Source: Candidatus Zixiibacteriota bacterium (GTDB taxonomy: Bacteria; Zixibacteria; MSB-5A5; GN15; PGXB01). Taken from it: DNA of 35,947 nt. The stretch spans positions 1 through 35,947 of the forward strand of contig JAFGTT010000013.1 of the NCBI GenBank assembly GCA_016933955.1, given 5' to 3'. Every line of letters starts with the position of its first letter. Position 1 is the first letter of the stretch. Positions 27,052 through 35,589 of the stretch are shown piece after piece. The position numbers and the translations under genes are program-made. The notes below the pieces were generated by a model, which was not told where the DNA came from, ran no database searches, and saw only the letters and a program-made list of their open reading frames with translations.

Positions 27052-27118
27052 TTTTAAATTTGTACCAGGGGACAGATTAGACACACCCATAAGACCTATT
27101 TAAATCGGAGAAAATATT

Positions 27119-28159
27119 ATGTTATTATCTGCGGTTTATAAAACCAGATACATTCTGCCGATCGTCGGCCTGCTTTTGATAGTTGCATGCCTCACGCCTC
27201 TATACGCTCAGGAAGATAATGCCGACATTGTCATCGACGGAACGCCCCACGCCCCCGATGAAATCATCAGAATCCCGGAAAATTCGAAACTTGCTTACCA
27301 GATCGAGGCGCCTGAAGACACGACGGTGACGAAGACCGCTCAAAAACATGAAGTATTTAAGGATATTTATTATATAGACCAGTCCGGGGGCAACCGTAGA
27401 ATTCTTATGTACATGCTTTCGGATTCGGCCAGTAATATGCTTCATTGGTCGGAAGTTATGTTTTCCGATAAAGACTATGCCGGGGCGTTAACCGAATACC
27501 GCAACATTGCCGCCATTGAACCCGATTTTCATCATATCATGACATTGATCGGCGATGCTTACTTCATGATGGAGCAGTGCGACAGCTCGATATACTATTT
27601 CAGGACAGCAATCAACAGGAATTTTATTGATTTCGATGCTCACTGGTTTCTGGCCGATGCCCTGATAAAAACCGGGCAGCCGGAAGAAGCAGTGAAAGAG
27701 ATTACTATTGCACACATTTTGAATGTCTATCATGAAGATATCTATAAAATCATGAAGCAGTTCCGGGATAATGTTGGACGACCCTGGAAGGAATGGAGCT
27801 TCGATCCTGTCTACCAATTAAATGAGGAGGGCGGCACTGTTCATGTTCGGGTCCGGGAGCCCTGGATCGGTTACGCTATGGTCAAAGCCATCTGGAAATA
27901 TGAGCCGGGTTATGCCGAACAGATGGGGATTGAGAATCATTCCGATTCGGCGGTCTATGCTACTGAGGAGAGCGAGGCAATATTATCCTATTTTGCCCAG
28001 AATCCGGGGGATGATAACCTGAAACGGATTATCAGCGATGGTTTTCTGGAGGAATTCATCAAGTACGAAATCGCCTTAAGGAAATTGCCCCGGACCGGAA
28101 TGTTGTTTTCCGAGGCGGAATTCCGCCGTATGATCGAATACCTCGACAAATACCATTGA
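27119..28159 (+). CDS. Exported TPR-containing protein of unknown function
   Basis: 346 residues. The signal peptide has a basic start (YKTR), hydrophobic ILPIVGLLLIVACLTPL and a YAQ cleavage site. The Cys in IVACLTP could be a lipobox, but the stronger cleavage is later. TPR-like helices occupy about 100-210 (DYAGALTEYRNIAAIEPD, IGDAYFMMEQCDSSIYYFRT, WFLADALIKTGQPEEAVKEI). The remainder is alpha/beta with no family I recognise. GGAG lies eight bases before the ATG. First gene of a plus-strand run of four; the next starts 26 bases after it. Confidence 0.75.
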   Translation: MLLSAVYKTRYILPIVGLLLIVACLTPLYAQEDNADIVIDGTPHAPDEIIRIPENSKLAYQIEAPEDTTVTKTAQKHEVFKDIYYIDQSGGNRRILMYMLSDSASNMLHWSEVMFSDKDYAGALTEYRNIAAIEPDFHHIMTLIGDAYFMMEQCDSSIYYFRTAINRNFIDFDAHWFLADALIKTGQPEEAVKEITIAHILNVYHEDIYKIMKQFRDNVGRPWKEWSFDPVYQLNEEGGTVHVRVREPWIGYAMVKAIWKYEPGYAEQMGIENHSDSAVYATEESEAILSYFAQNPGDDNLKRIISDGFLEEFIKYEIALRKLPRTGMLFSEAEFRRMIEYLDKYH

Positions 28160-28185
28160 CGGATGATAAACAGGAGGGAGCGATA

Positions 28186-29040
28186 ATGAAATTACAAAGA
28201 ATTTTCCCAGTGGTGATATTATTGGTATTAGCCGCCTTTCTTTATTTATCGCCCGGTTGCGGTAAATCAGCGGTCGATAATCAGCTGTACCTGATTCTTT
28301 ATGCCTTCGACAGCGAGGGTCAACTTCTTTCGGAGAAAATGAATATAACCGCGACCGATACGGTCCTGGGGCGGATGGTTCACCGGGGCAGTCTGGCCGG
28401 CAAAAATATCGTGCTGGCCGAATCGGGCGTGGGAATGACCAACGCCGCCATGACAATTCAAAAAATGATTGATACATATAATCCCCGCGCGGTTATTTTC
28501 AGCGGTATTGCCGGGGCTATCGACAGTTCGGTTCATATTGGCGACATTTTCGTGGGGCGAAGCTGGGCAACCCATGATTATGGTTATATCGGTGTCAATG
28601 GTTTCGAACCCAATGGTATCGAAGTAAAGTTGCCATCCAGGGCGGAATCCGAAAGAATAACATATTTCCAAGTCGATAGCAGCCTTTTTCGGAAAGCCGA
28701 GTCATTGGCCGGAAAGCAGATCAAACTGGATAGTATCGGAAATCGAATTCCGCGTTTAATTGCGGGCGGGGTCGGAGTCTCCGGTAATTGTTTTATCGAT
28801 CAGGCGGAAAAACGTCTCTGGCTTTCGGGGAATTTTAAGGCCCTGACAACCGATATGGAAACCGCGGCGGTGGCCCAGGTGTGCGGGGTCAATAATATCC
28901 CGTTTATCGCTTTCAGGTCGGCTTCGGATCTGGCCGGGGGATCTCCATCAGGTTCGGCTCGGGAAGAAATCGGACGTTTTTTTCAGGTCGCCGCAGATAA
29001 TTCAGCCAAAGTGGTTATGAAATTTTTGGAATCTCTTTAG
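28186..29040 (+). CDS. Lipoprotein nucleoside phosphorylase/MTA-SAH-nucleosidase-like protein
   Basis: About 284 residues. The signal sequence ends in the lipobox LSPGC, so it should be a lipid-anchored envelope protein. The mature part is a PNP/UDP phosphorylase fold: VLAESGVGMTNAAMTIQ is the phosphate/ribose region, AVIFSGIAGAIDS the core strand, TDMETAAVAQVC the ribose-binding Glu segment and RSASDLAGG the catalytic Asp segment. Family members cleave the glycosidic bond of methylthioadenosine, adenosylhomocysteine, futalosine or AMP. The substrate is undetermined. The ATG at 28186 has AGGAGG upstream; ten codons of frame precede it without function. Confidence 0.82.
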   Translation: MKLQRIFPVVILLVLAAFLYLSPGCGKSAVDNQLYLILYAFDSEGQLLSEKMNITATDTVLGRMVHRGSLAGKNIVLAESGVGMTNAAMTIQKMIDTYNPRAVIFSGIAGAIDSSVHIGDIFVGRSWATHDYGYIGVNGFEPNGIEVKLPSRAESERITYFQVDSSLFRKAESLAGKQIKLDSIGNRIPRLIAGGVGVSGNCFIDQAEKRLWLSGNFKALTTDMETAAVAQVCGVNNIPFIAFRSASDLAGGSPSGSAREEIGRFFQVAADNSAKVVMKFLESL

Positions 29041-29083
29041 GGTAATTCCTATCTAATAAATAAAAATTACAGGAGATTTAAAA

Positions 29084-29749
29084 ATGACCATAATACAGGC
29101 AAAAGATAAACAGATCATTGCGGACCATTTGAAAAATCTGGATCGCCCGGTGAAAATAATCAATTTCACGCAGGAATTGGAATGTCAATATTGCCGGGAA
29201 ACCCGTCAATTGATGGAGGAGCTGGCCAGGATGTCCGAAAAGCTATCGATTGAGGTTTATAATTTCCAAATCGACAAGGACAGGGTTGAGCAATATAAGA
29301 TTGATAAAATACCCGCGACCGTTATTGAGGGTGAAAAGGATTATGGAGTTCGTTTCTACGGTATTCCGGCGGGTTATGAATTCGTCGGTCTTCTGGAAGG
29401 AATAATCGCGGTTTCCAAAGGTCAATCGGGCCTTAATGAGAAAACCCGCCAGATATTGAAAAACATCACCAAGCCGGTTCATTTTCAGGTATTCGTAACT
29501 CCGACCTGTCCCTACTGCCCCTCGGCGGTTCGTCTGGCGCATGCCTTTGCCATAGAAAATGAACATATAACGGCCGATATGGTCGAAATAACGGAATTCC
29601 CTCATCTGGGAAATCGTTACGGGGTCCGGGGCGTTCCCAAAACGGTAATCAATGAAAACATCTCGCTGGAAGGGGCGGTTCCGGAATATAAACTTATTGA
29701 GGAGCTTAACCGCGCCCTGGGAAATAAAACTCAAGATCGGGAGGAATGA
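29084..29749 (+). CDS. Protein disulfide oxidoreductase with two thioredoxin folds
   Basis: 221 residues without a signal peptide, so cytoplasmic. Two tandem thioredoxin/glutaredoxin folds: the first (about 1-110) has ECQYCRET (Cys34, Cys37) and a cis-Pro in KIPATVI; the second (about 130-220) has TCPYCPSA (Cys142, Cys145) and GVPKTVI. This matches the archaeal-type protein disulfide oxidoreductase and the N-terminal domain of AhpF. Both active sites are complete. It overlaps the OsmC gene by 4 bases; the pair suggests thiol-based peroxide defence. Confidence 0.9.
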   Translation: MTIIQAKDKQIIADHLKNLDRPVKIINFTQELECQYCRETRQLMEELARMSEKLSIEVYNFQIDKDRVEQYKIDKIPATVIEGEKDYGVRFYGIPAGYEFVGLLEGIIAVSKGQSGLNEKTRQILKNITKPVHFQVFVTPTCPYCPSAVRLAHAFAIENEHITADMVEITEFPHLGNRYGVRGVPKTVINENISLEGAVPEYKLIEELNRALGNKTQDREE

Positions 29750-30204
29750 TGGGAGAAAACCAGGTCACCGTAGTTCTGGAACAGAAAAAAGGCTTCGAGT
29801 TTCTGGTCAAATTCGATGAGGGAATCGACCTTTTGATGGATGAACCGGCTCCGCTTGGCGAAGATCGCGGCCCCAGCGCCACCAAAGTTTTATCGGCGGC
29901 CATCGGAAATTGTCTGTCGGCCAGCCTCCTTTTCTGCCTGCAAAAAGCCCGAATCGATATCCATAATATCAAAACCACCGTAACGACCAAACTGGCACGA
30001 AATGAAAAAAACCGGATCAGGATCGATTCCAGCCACGTGAAAATCGAGATCGATGCCGAACGTGAGGAAGCGGTCAACCGATTTAATAAATGCGCCGAGA
30101 TTTTCGAGGATTTTTGTGTCGTTACCGCCAGTGTCAGGAAGGGAATCGAGGTCAGTGTGGAGGTTGTCGATCAAGCCGGAAAGCAACTTTATCAATCGGC
30201 TTAA
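29746..30204 (+). CDS. OsmC family protein (predicted peroxide/thiol protein)
   Basis: 152 residues of the OsmC/Ohr fold. The core helix holds GPSATKVLSAAIGNCLSASLL-type sequence (seen as SAAIGNCLSASLLFCL, with Cys56), and a second Cys pair lies in FNKCAEIFEDFCVVTAS. OsmC and Ohr proteins reduce organic hydroperoxides through two Cys residues. Whether the Cys spacing here supports that chemistry needs alignment; YhfA-like members are not peroxidases. The first ATG overlaps the stop of the oxidoreductase gene. It converges on the antiporter gene with a 40-base gap in which I see no strong terminator. Confidence 0.85.
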   Translation: MMGENQVTVVLEQKKGFEFLVKFDEGIDLLMDEPAPLGEDRGPSATKVLSAAIGNCLSASLLFCLQKARIDIHNIKTTVTTKLARNEKNRIRIDSSHVKIEIDAEREEAVNRFNKCAEIFEDFCVVTASVRKGIEVSVEVVDQAGKQLYQSA

Positions 30205-30244
30205 AAACCACAATGCAATAATCGGAAAATATTATCAGGTGTCA

Positions 30245-32053
30245 TCACCGGTGTTGTTCGATCGGTTCGACCATGCTTATCAATGTATCACCTGGTTTGG
30301 GATCGACTTCATCATCGGCAGTAAGAATTTGAAGTCTGCCCGCCTTGTTGATGATAAACATGGGAATCGCGGTTATGCCGTACATTTTTCGAAAGGCTTT
30401 AAAATCGTATTCCTCGGTCAAAAGAGTTCTTTTAACGATGCCATCGGTGTAATAAATAGCATTAAGTCTATTGAAGGTTGCTTCCTTACCGAACAGAAAT
30501 CTTCCCAACATATGCCGCGGCATGGATTCCTGAACATTTTTATTTTTTTCGTCTACAGAGGTTTTTAGCTGATAGACTCCAGATCGTCCGAAAACATCAA
30601 GGAAATGCAGGACTGCCAGAGAATTGACCTCATCGTTGGGAGTTACAGCCAGAAGCCGCCCAATACCATCAAGTTGCAGGTCGACATGCAAGTTCTCTGA
30701 GAGAATATTGGCATAATGAGCCCTTATGCCATTTTTTTTGGCGGCGGCAATATTACTCCAATTGGTATCGATCATAGCTACCTGGAATCCTTTTTCCTGC
30801 AGAATACTTGCAATCTCCATTGCCCAGGGCGGCGCTCCGGCAAACAGGATTCCCTGAGGATCGGCCTGGGCAACCTTCAGGCGCCTGGCAATGGGACCGG
30901 AAGTCAAACCATAAACGGTCACCGTGGCAATAATGACAAGAAATGTTAATGGAACCAATTTTTGATATTCCGGATGACCGAGTTCAACCAGTCTGTTGGC
31001 GAATACCGACGATACCGCCGCGGCCACGATTCCACGCGGAGCCATCCAGGCCAGAAAGGTTTTCTCATGGAATTTCAATTTGGAGCGGATGGTCGATATG
31101 TACACCATAATCGGTCGGATAAGAAAAATCAGCAGACCTACAAATATCCAGGTCCGGTGGTCGTCAAAGGACATCTGTGTCAGGGGAATCCTTGAAGCCA
31201 GAATAATAAAAACACTGGATATCAAAAGGACTCTCAGGTTTTCCTTAAATTCAATAATATGCCGGATGGAAACATATTTCTGGTTGGCCAATACTACCCC
31301 CATCACGGTAACGGCAAGCAGACCGGACTCAGGCTGAAACTGATTTGCGGCAACATAACTCAAAATCACGAACATCAATGAAACTGGATTTTGCAGAAAA
31401 TCGGGGATCAGGAATTTTTTAAGCAGGATGACTATGGCCAGTGCGCCAAGAATTCCGGAGATTGTACCAAAGACAGCCGCTTTCGCCGCGCCTAAAACAA
31501 CAACCAGGGTTCCCGATTCTGCGCTTCCGGAGACAATGATTTCGAAAACAATTACCGCTAGAATGGCGCCGATGGGATCATTTACAATGCCTTCCCACTT
31601 TAAAATCGAACCGATATTGCCGATCGGCCGGACCTGTCTTAAAAGCGGTATGATTACTGTGGGGCCGGACACCACCAGAATGGCTCCCAGTAAAAAACTC
31701 GGGCCGAATTCCAAACCGATTACAAAATGGGCTGTTGCCGACGTCAGCAACCATGTTACTGCGATTCCAAGGGTGGTCAAATTTCTGACTATCGAACCGA
31801 CTTTTACCAATTCGCGAGTATGAAGCGACAGGCCGCCCTCAAAAAGAATTATGGCTACTGACAAAGAAACAAAAGGAAATAACAACTCCCCGAATAACTC
31901 ATCGGGATTTAAAATATGACTGGCCGGCCCGGCAATAAAACCGAACACAAGCAAGAGCAATATGGCGGGAAGATGTAGTCTCCAGGCCAACCACTGGGCC
32001 AGAATTCCAAGGACGACGATGCTGGCCAAGCCAATAAAAAGATGTTCATTCAT
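30245..32053 (-). CDS. CPA-type cation:proton antiporter with TrkA/RCK-like C-terminus
   Basis: 602 residues. About 12 membrane segments occupy 1-400, including the conserved LFEGGLSL and the ND motif of CPA1 NhaP-type exchangers in GIVNDPIGAI. WMAPRGIVAAAVSS is the later CPA motif. From about 405 a Rossmann-like RCK (TrkA-N) domain starts at GILFAGAPPWAMEIA, with the acidic nucleotide residue in AMIDTN. A TrkA-C-like end follows (VDPKPGDTLISMV). Likely a Na+ or K+/H+ antiporter gated by nucleotide or ligand. The ATG has GAGGA six bases upstream. The ion specificity is not readable. Confidence 0.9.
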   Translation of the reverse strand: MNEHLFIGLASIVVLGILAQWLAWRLHLPAILLLLVFGFIAGPASHILNPDELFGELLFPFVSLSVAIILFEGGLSLHTRELVKVGSIVRNLTTLGIAVTWLLTSATAHFVIGLEFGPSFLLGAILVVSGPTVIIPLLRQVRPIGNIGSILKWEGIVNDPIGAILAVIVFEIIVSGSAESGTLVVVLGAAKAAVFGTISGILGALAIVILLKKFLIPDFLQNPVSLMFVILSYVAANQFQPESGLLAVTVMGVVLANQKYVSIRHIIEFKENLRVLLISSVFIILASRIPLTQMSFDDHRTWIFVGLLIFLIRPIMVYISTIRSKLKFHEKTFLAWMAPRGIVAAAVSSVFANRLVELGHPEYQKLVPLTFLVIIATVTVYGLTSGPIARRLKVAQADPQGILFAGAPPWAMEIASILQEKGFQVAMIDTNWSNIAAAKKNGIRAHYANILSENLHVDLQLDGIGRLLAVTPNDEVNSLAVLHFLDVFGRSGVYQLKTSVDEKNKNVQESMPRHMLGRFLFGKEATFNRLNAIYYTDGIVKRTLLTEEYDFKAFRKMYGITAIPMFIINKAGRLQILTADDEVDPKPGDTLISMVEPIEQHR

Positions 32054-32262
32054 CGGAGATCCTCACTGATAAAAAACCTTGTGCCAACGGGACGTCAAGC
32101 GTAAAAATATTTTTATAAATGAACCATGCAATACTGCACCCGGTGGTTTTCAACGTTGGTTGCACCGGTATTATAAATGCTTTCAGCCGGCCCAGTACCT
32201 CCGATTCCATTTCCGGCGGTAATCGAATGAAGCGATTTTTTAAAAAACAACAAAATCCCATA

Positions 32263-33804
32263 TTAGTCCTGTTCCGTGGGACCTCTTCTTTCCGGGCCGC
32301 CATCGGTTCGGCTCATCTCCGGAGGGTTACGCCGCAGGTTGGATCGGTGACGGAAAGCGGTCAGGGGATGTTGCATCAGGAATCGCAATCCGCCGGCGGT
32401 CGAGAAATTTCTGATCGGGCGACGAAACATACCGATTATTTCATGAATCAGGATACTTTCGGTTACTTCACCCTCCTCGCGGACAAGGGCCAGCCGATGC
32501 ATGGAATAAAGCCCGATAACGAAGGCAAAGAAAAAGAAAAAATCCCATGACTGGAAATTGAGGGGTTGAAAGATCACATTGCCATTGGGGCTGTTCCAGG
32601 CCATGGTCCAGGAGAATTCCCGTTTGGAGAAAAAATCGGCGAATCGGCCGCCCAGGATGGGAGCGATCCCGGCGGCGAGAAAATTCACCAGGCTGGAGGC
32701 GGCCAGATAGGCGGTCGCCTCACCCTTGGGGGCCAATTTCAGGGCAATGTTGGCCGAGGCCAGGGTGACTCCGGCCAGTGAAATACCCATGAAAATATGA
32801 ATCACCACCAGGAGGGGGATGGTCAGAAAATGAGTGGAGGGCATGGTTGTGAAGGTCCAGGCCAGGATCGAAACCATAAACAGGGGGCCGCTGATACCCA
32901 GGACAGATTTGTTGCTGAACCGATCGGAATAACGACCCCATATCCGGAGAAAAACGACATTCATGATCTGACTTAAAACCGTCAGACCGATGACATAGGA
33001 GATATCGAGATTGAGTCTTTTAAGCATATAGACAGTGAAAAAGGGCGCCGCCAGATTGACGGCGAAATTCCATGAGCCTAAAAAGGTCATCAGCCGTTTG
33101 AAATTGAGATCCTTGAGCGGTTCCAGAAGATGGCTCAGGAATTTATGATTATTCGGTCGCGTAAGCATTTTTGGTTCGGGAATCCGGGTAATAAAATAGG
33201 TATCCATCAGGCCGAAAATCCAGGCCATGGCAAACAATAACGAATAGGCATAAATACCATGATCGGGAAGAATACTGCTCCAGTAATCGATATAGGCGGC
33301 GGCGGCGAGTGACAGGATCACCCCGAGTCCCATGGAGAGACTCATGCGGCGTGAGAAAAAGGTCCCCAACCGATCCTGGGGGATCAGATCGCGCATCCAG
33401 GAATTCCAGGAACAGAGCGAAACGGCCCCAATGGAAGTATTCAGTGAGAGGGCCAGAACCAAAACCGCCAGGGCTATCTTGCCGGAAAACAGAAACGGGA
33501 TCAAGGCAATAACCAGAAGGAAAAGGCGGGAAACCAGAGTGACATGGAAACTGACTTTTCGGCGATTACCGACTTTTTCGACAATAAAAATGGCCGGGAT
33601 CTGCAGAAGCTGGGCCAGGGCCGGTATGGCCGCCAGGATGCCGATCAGCAAATTCGAGGCCCCCAGCTGGAGGGCGAAAGCGACCAGAAAAACGCCGCCG
33701 GACAGGGTTATCATGGCCTGATTGGCGAGACCATCCTTGATAACAACTTTTAAACCCTGTTCGATTTCCGGTTCAGTCAGATGATTTTTAAGTTCAAAAC
33801 GCAT
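32263..33804 (-). CDS. Major facilitator superfamily transporter, unknown substrate
   Basis: 513 residues with about 12 membrane segments in two halves joined by a basic cytoplasmic loop (KMLTRPNNHKF, then LSHLLEPLKDLNFKR). The first half has an MFS-like loop FIVEKVGNRRKVSFH; the second has RIWGRYSDRFSNKSVLG, a better match to the motif-A family pattern. The C-terminal 60 residues are hydrophilic and Arg-rich. Substrate unknown. A promoter is predicted at 33845-33873. The 209-base gap before the antiporter gene (32054-32262) contains nothing convincing. Confidence 0.85.
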   Translation of the reverse strand: MRFELKNHLTEPEIEQGLKVVIKDGLANQAMITLSGGVFLVAFALQLGASNLLIGILAAIPALAQLLQIPAIFIVEKVGNRRKVSFHVTLVSRLFLLVIALIPFLFSGKIALAVLVLALSLNTSIGAVSLCSWNSWMRDLIPQDRLGTFFSRRMSLSMGLGVILSLAAAAYIDYWSSILPDHGIYAYSLLFAMAWIFGLMDTYFITRIPEPKMLTRPNNHKFLSHLLEPLKDLNFKRLMTFLGSWNFAVNLAAPFFTVYMLKRLNLDISYVIGLTVLSQIMNVVFLRIWGRYSDRFSNKSVLGISGPLFMVSILAWTFTTMPSTHFLTIPLLVVIHIFMGISLAGVTLASANIALKLAPKGEATAYLAASSLVNFLAAGIAPILGGRFADFFSKREFSWTMAWNSPNGNVIFQPLNFQSWDFFFFFAFVIGLYSMHRLALVREEGEVTESILIHEIIGMFRRPIRNFSTAGGLRFLMQHPLTAFRHRSNLRRNPPEMSRTDGGPERRGPTEQD

Positions 33805-33844
33805 TTAATCGAAAATCCGACGGTTCGATCGTTTATTTAATTCA

Positions 33845-33873
33845 CATATAGGCAGGAACGGGGTTTTTGGCAA
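33845..33873 (-). promoter_or_regulatory. Possible promoter of the MFS gene
   Basis: TTGCCA (33868-33873) and TATATG (33845-33850) on the minus strand, 17 bases apart, leaving a leader of about 35 bases. The -10 is an imperfect match. Confidence 0.45.
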
Positions 33874-33941
33874 ATAAAAATTGACTAATTGAGGCCAGCA
33901 GGTCAAATAATCCGGCGAAAGTGTGTGAGGGCCGACTTTAA

Positions 33942-34478
33942 CTAAGCATCCTTCAGATCGGTCGTCGTGCTGAGTCTATGCTGGCTTATTAGAAATATTA
34001 AAAACCAGACGCCGATAGCCACATAAACCGCCAGAAGAATGGTGGCGCAAATCATACTGTAACATCCCATAGCATGTTGAATCGCGAGATAAACCGACCC
34101 GGCATAGTAAACCAGGAACAAGAGGTAGAAGGAGTAGCCCACGAAATTATCAACGGAACGGCGTTTGGTTGAACCCGGTTGTTCCAGCCAGTGTTCCCAG
34201 CCAACGACACCATCGATTCGGGATTCAATATGAAATTTAATATAGGTCCCGCATCTCATCAGCGCCCGGCTTTCAGCCAGATAGAATAGCGCCACAACGA
34301 TGACCAATATGGGAATGGATATTAAAAGTATATCCAGCCGGTAGGTGCGGGCCAGTAGATGAGCGCTGGGGACAACTACGATTCCATAACCAACGAGTTT
34401 GAAAATTCTACTTTTGGTGTTGGTTATTTCTTCTCGAAGGGTTTTGTATTCCATTTTTTGGAATTCTTCTTTATTCAT
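33942..34478 (-). CDS. Small multi-pass membrane protein, unrecognised
   Basis: About 178 residues. A charged N-terminal helix (KEEFQKMEYKTLREEITNTKSR) precedes four hydrophobic segments in two pairs: KLVGYGIVVVPSAHLLA, LISIPILVIVVALFYLA, FVGYSFYLLFLVYYAGSVYL and MICATILLAVYVAIGVWFLI. A soluble loop between the pairs contains WEHWLEQPG. I know no function. The ATG at 34478 is preferred to one seven codons upstream because GGGG lies upstream of it, though the spacing is long. It stands alone; an inverted repeat lies at 34543-34564. Confidence 0.7.
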   Translation of the reverse strand: MNKEEFQKMEYKTLREEITNTKSRIFKLVGYGIVVVPSAHLLARTYRLDILLISIPILVIVVALFYLAESRALMRCGTYIKFHIESRIDGVVGWEHWLEQPGSTKRRSVDNFVGYSFYLLFLVYYAGSVYLAIQHAMGCYSMICATILLAVYVAIGVWFLIFLISQHRLSTTTDLKDA

Positions 34479-34542
34479 CGTCAGACGATCCCCTTTCATT
34501 TTTGGTTTTGGAATAGACCAAACCGGAATAATGAAATATGTT

Positions 34543-34564
34543 TGACAATTTTAAATGGTTGTCA
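34543..34564. promoter_or_regulatory. Inverted repeat TGACAA-N10-TTGTCA upstream of the membrane protein
   Basis: A 6-bp perfect inverted repeat 65-86 bases before the start at 34478, in an AT-rich gap. It could be an operator, but there is no matching site elsewhere in the window. The rest of 34565-34775 is AT-rich with no gene or hairpin I trust. Confidence 0.3.
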
Positions 34565-34775
34565 TACGATGGTGAAAAAACTGCTTTATTATAAACTTCG
34601 ATTTATAAAAAAGCAAAGGAAATGATATCTGGCCTAATATCGATTGGTTGCCACAAGCAATAGTGGTCGGCAGCTGTATATTATTGAGGAATTACTTTTG
34701 GGCATTCTTAAAAATATTATTAAAAAAATAGAGTCATTTTTGCCTAAAATGCTTTCTTATTTATCATTTTACATA

Positions 34776-35270
34776 CTAAGCAATCCGGAAAATCTCAGTT
34801 TTTGAATTATTCATTATCCATATACCCTTATCATATGGATTTTGGCGCAGATTTAACGAGTTTTTTATGGAATCGATTACATTATCCCAATTCCAGGGAA
34901 TCCCCGATACATGTCTTACCACAAGAGCAGTATTAGGACCATAATGCTTATCTAATTTAGCTTTTATTCTTTTAATCATTATCTGACAAACATCGTTCTG
35001 TAAATGACTAGCTATAATTTTACCATTAGCCAGGGAATTATAACTTCTTGAATCTGACCGACCGAGCATGGCTGGAATATCTCCGTTTCTATCTTCAGAC
35101 AATGTAATTTCAAGATTTAATTGATTGTCTTTCTTATCCCTGCAAATTATATCAGGTGCCTCAGCCTTTTTGACGATTTCATATGATGTTCCAAAACGAG
35201 AATTGTACAAACTTAAAAATCCCTCCGCCGTATAAAACTCTATATCTTTTTTTTCACTCAAGAGGTACAT
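34776..35270 (-). CDS. AT-rich orphan protein, possible nuclease-like fold
   Basis: 164 residues, visibly AT-richer than the flanking genes. No family recognised with confidence. The middle has AEAPDIICRDKKDN followed by LNLEITLSEDR; the acidic residues Asp40 and Glu54 are spaced as in PD-(D/E)xK nucleases, but the Lys after Glu is replaced by Thr, so the match is incomplete. The C-terminal half is alpha/beta with a Trp-rich IPWNWDNV. It has its own promoter and a close SD (GAAGGA). It sits immediately downstream of an rRNA operon and may be transferred DNA. There is no neighbour with which to guess a function. Confidence 0.65.
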   Translation of the reverse strand: MYLLSEKKDIEFYTAEGFLSLYNSRFGTSYEIVKKAEAPDIICRDKKDNQLNLEITLSEDRNGDIPAMLGRSDSRSYNSLANGKIIASHLQNDVCQIMIKRIKAKLDKHYGPNTALVVRHVSGIPWNWDNVIDSIKNSLNLRQNPYDKGIWIMNNSKTEIFRIA

Positions 35271-35300
35271 GTCCTTCTTCGGATTTCATATTTCGAATTA

Positions 35301-35328
35301 ATAATATCCCACAAAAATAAAAATTCAA
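35301..35328 (-). promoter_or_regulatory. Promoter of the orphan gene
   Basis: TTGAAT (35323-35328) and TATTAT (35301-35306) on the minus strand, 16 bases apart. The predicted start is near 35294, about 24 bases before the ATG at 35270. It begins right after the rRNA terminator. Confidence 0.5.
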
Positions 35329-35331
35329 TAA

Positions 35332-35362
35332 AAAAACCCCGCTTTTTTAAAGCGGGGTTTTT
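35332..35362 (-). terminator. rRNA operon terminator
   Basis: AAAAACCCCGCTTT and AAAGCGGGGTTTTT form a long stem with a small T-rich loop. U-runs on both strands would let it act in either direction. On the minus strand it follows 5S rRNA. Confidence 0.9.
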
Positions 35363-35371
35363 GAATTTAAA

Positions 35372-35487
35372 TCCGGCAGCGTTCTACTCTCCCACCTCCT
35401 CTCAGAGGCAGTACCATCGACGATGAAGGGCTTAACTGCTGTGTTCGGAATGGGAACAGGTGTTTCCCCTCCTCCATAACCACCGGA
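35372..35487 (-). rRNA. rrf: 5S ribosomal RNA
   Basis: About 116 bases on the minus strand, beginning TCCGGTGGTTATGG and ending GAACGCTGCCGGA, so that UCCGG pairs with CCGGA. The conserved internal stretch CCCATTCCGAACACAG and the later GTGGGAGAGTAGA are present. Located between the 23S 3' end and the terminator, as in standard rRNA operons. Ends are accurate to a few bases. Confidence 0.95.
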
Positions 35488-35589
35488 AAATCTTGGGAAT
35501 TTAACCGACGCATATTGCATTGTAGTGATGCGGGCATCTTTCAATAGGTTGCACCTATGTATCTCTGGCAACTTGATGAAAGAAATTTA

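Noticed and set aside
27064-27090. Segment TACCAGGGGACAGATTAG between tRNA-Arg and the TPR gene as a possible repeat remnant
   Set aside because: Only one copy in the window and no palindrome; not enough to call an element or an attachment site.
32046-32303. 85-residue frame between the antiporter and MFS genes
   Set aside because: It overlaps both neighbouring genes, has no SD or family likeness, and has an unnatural composition.
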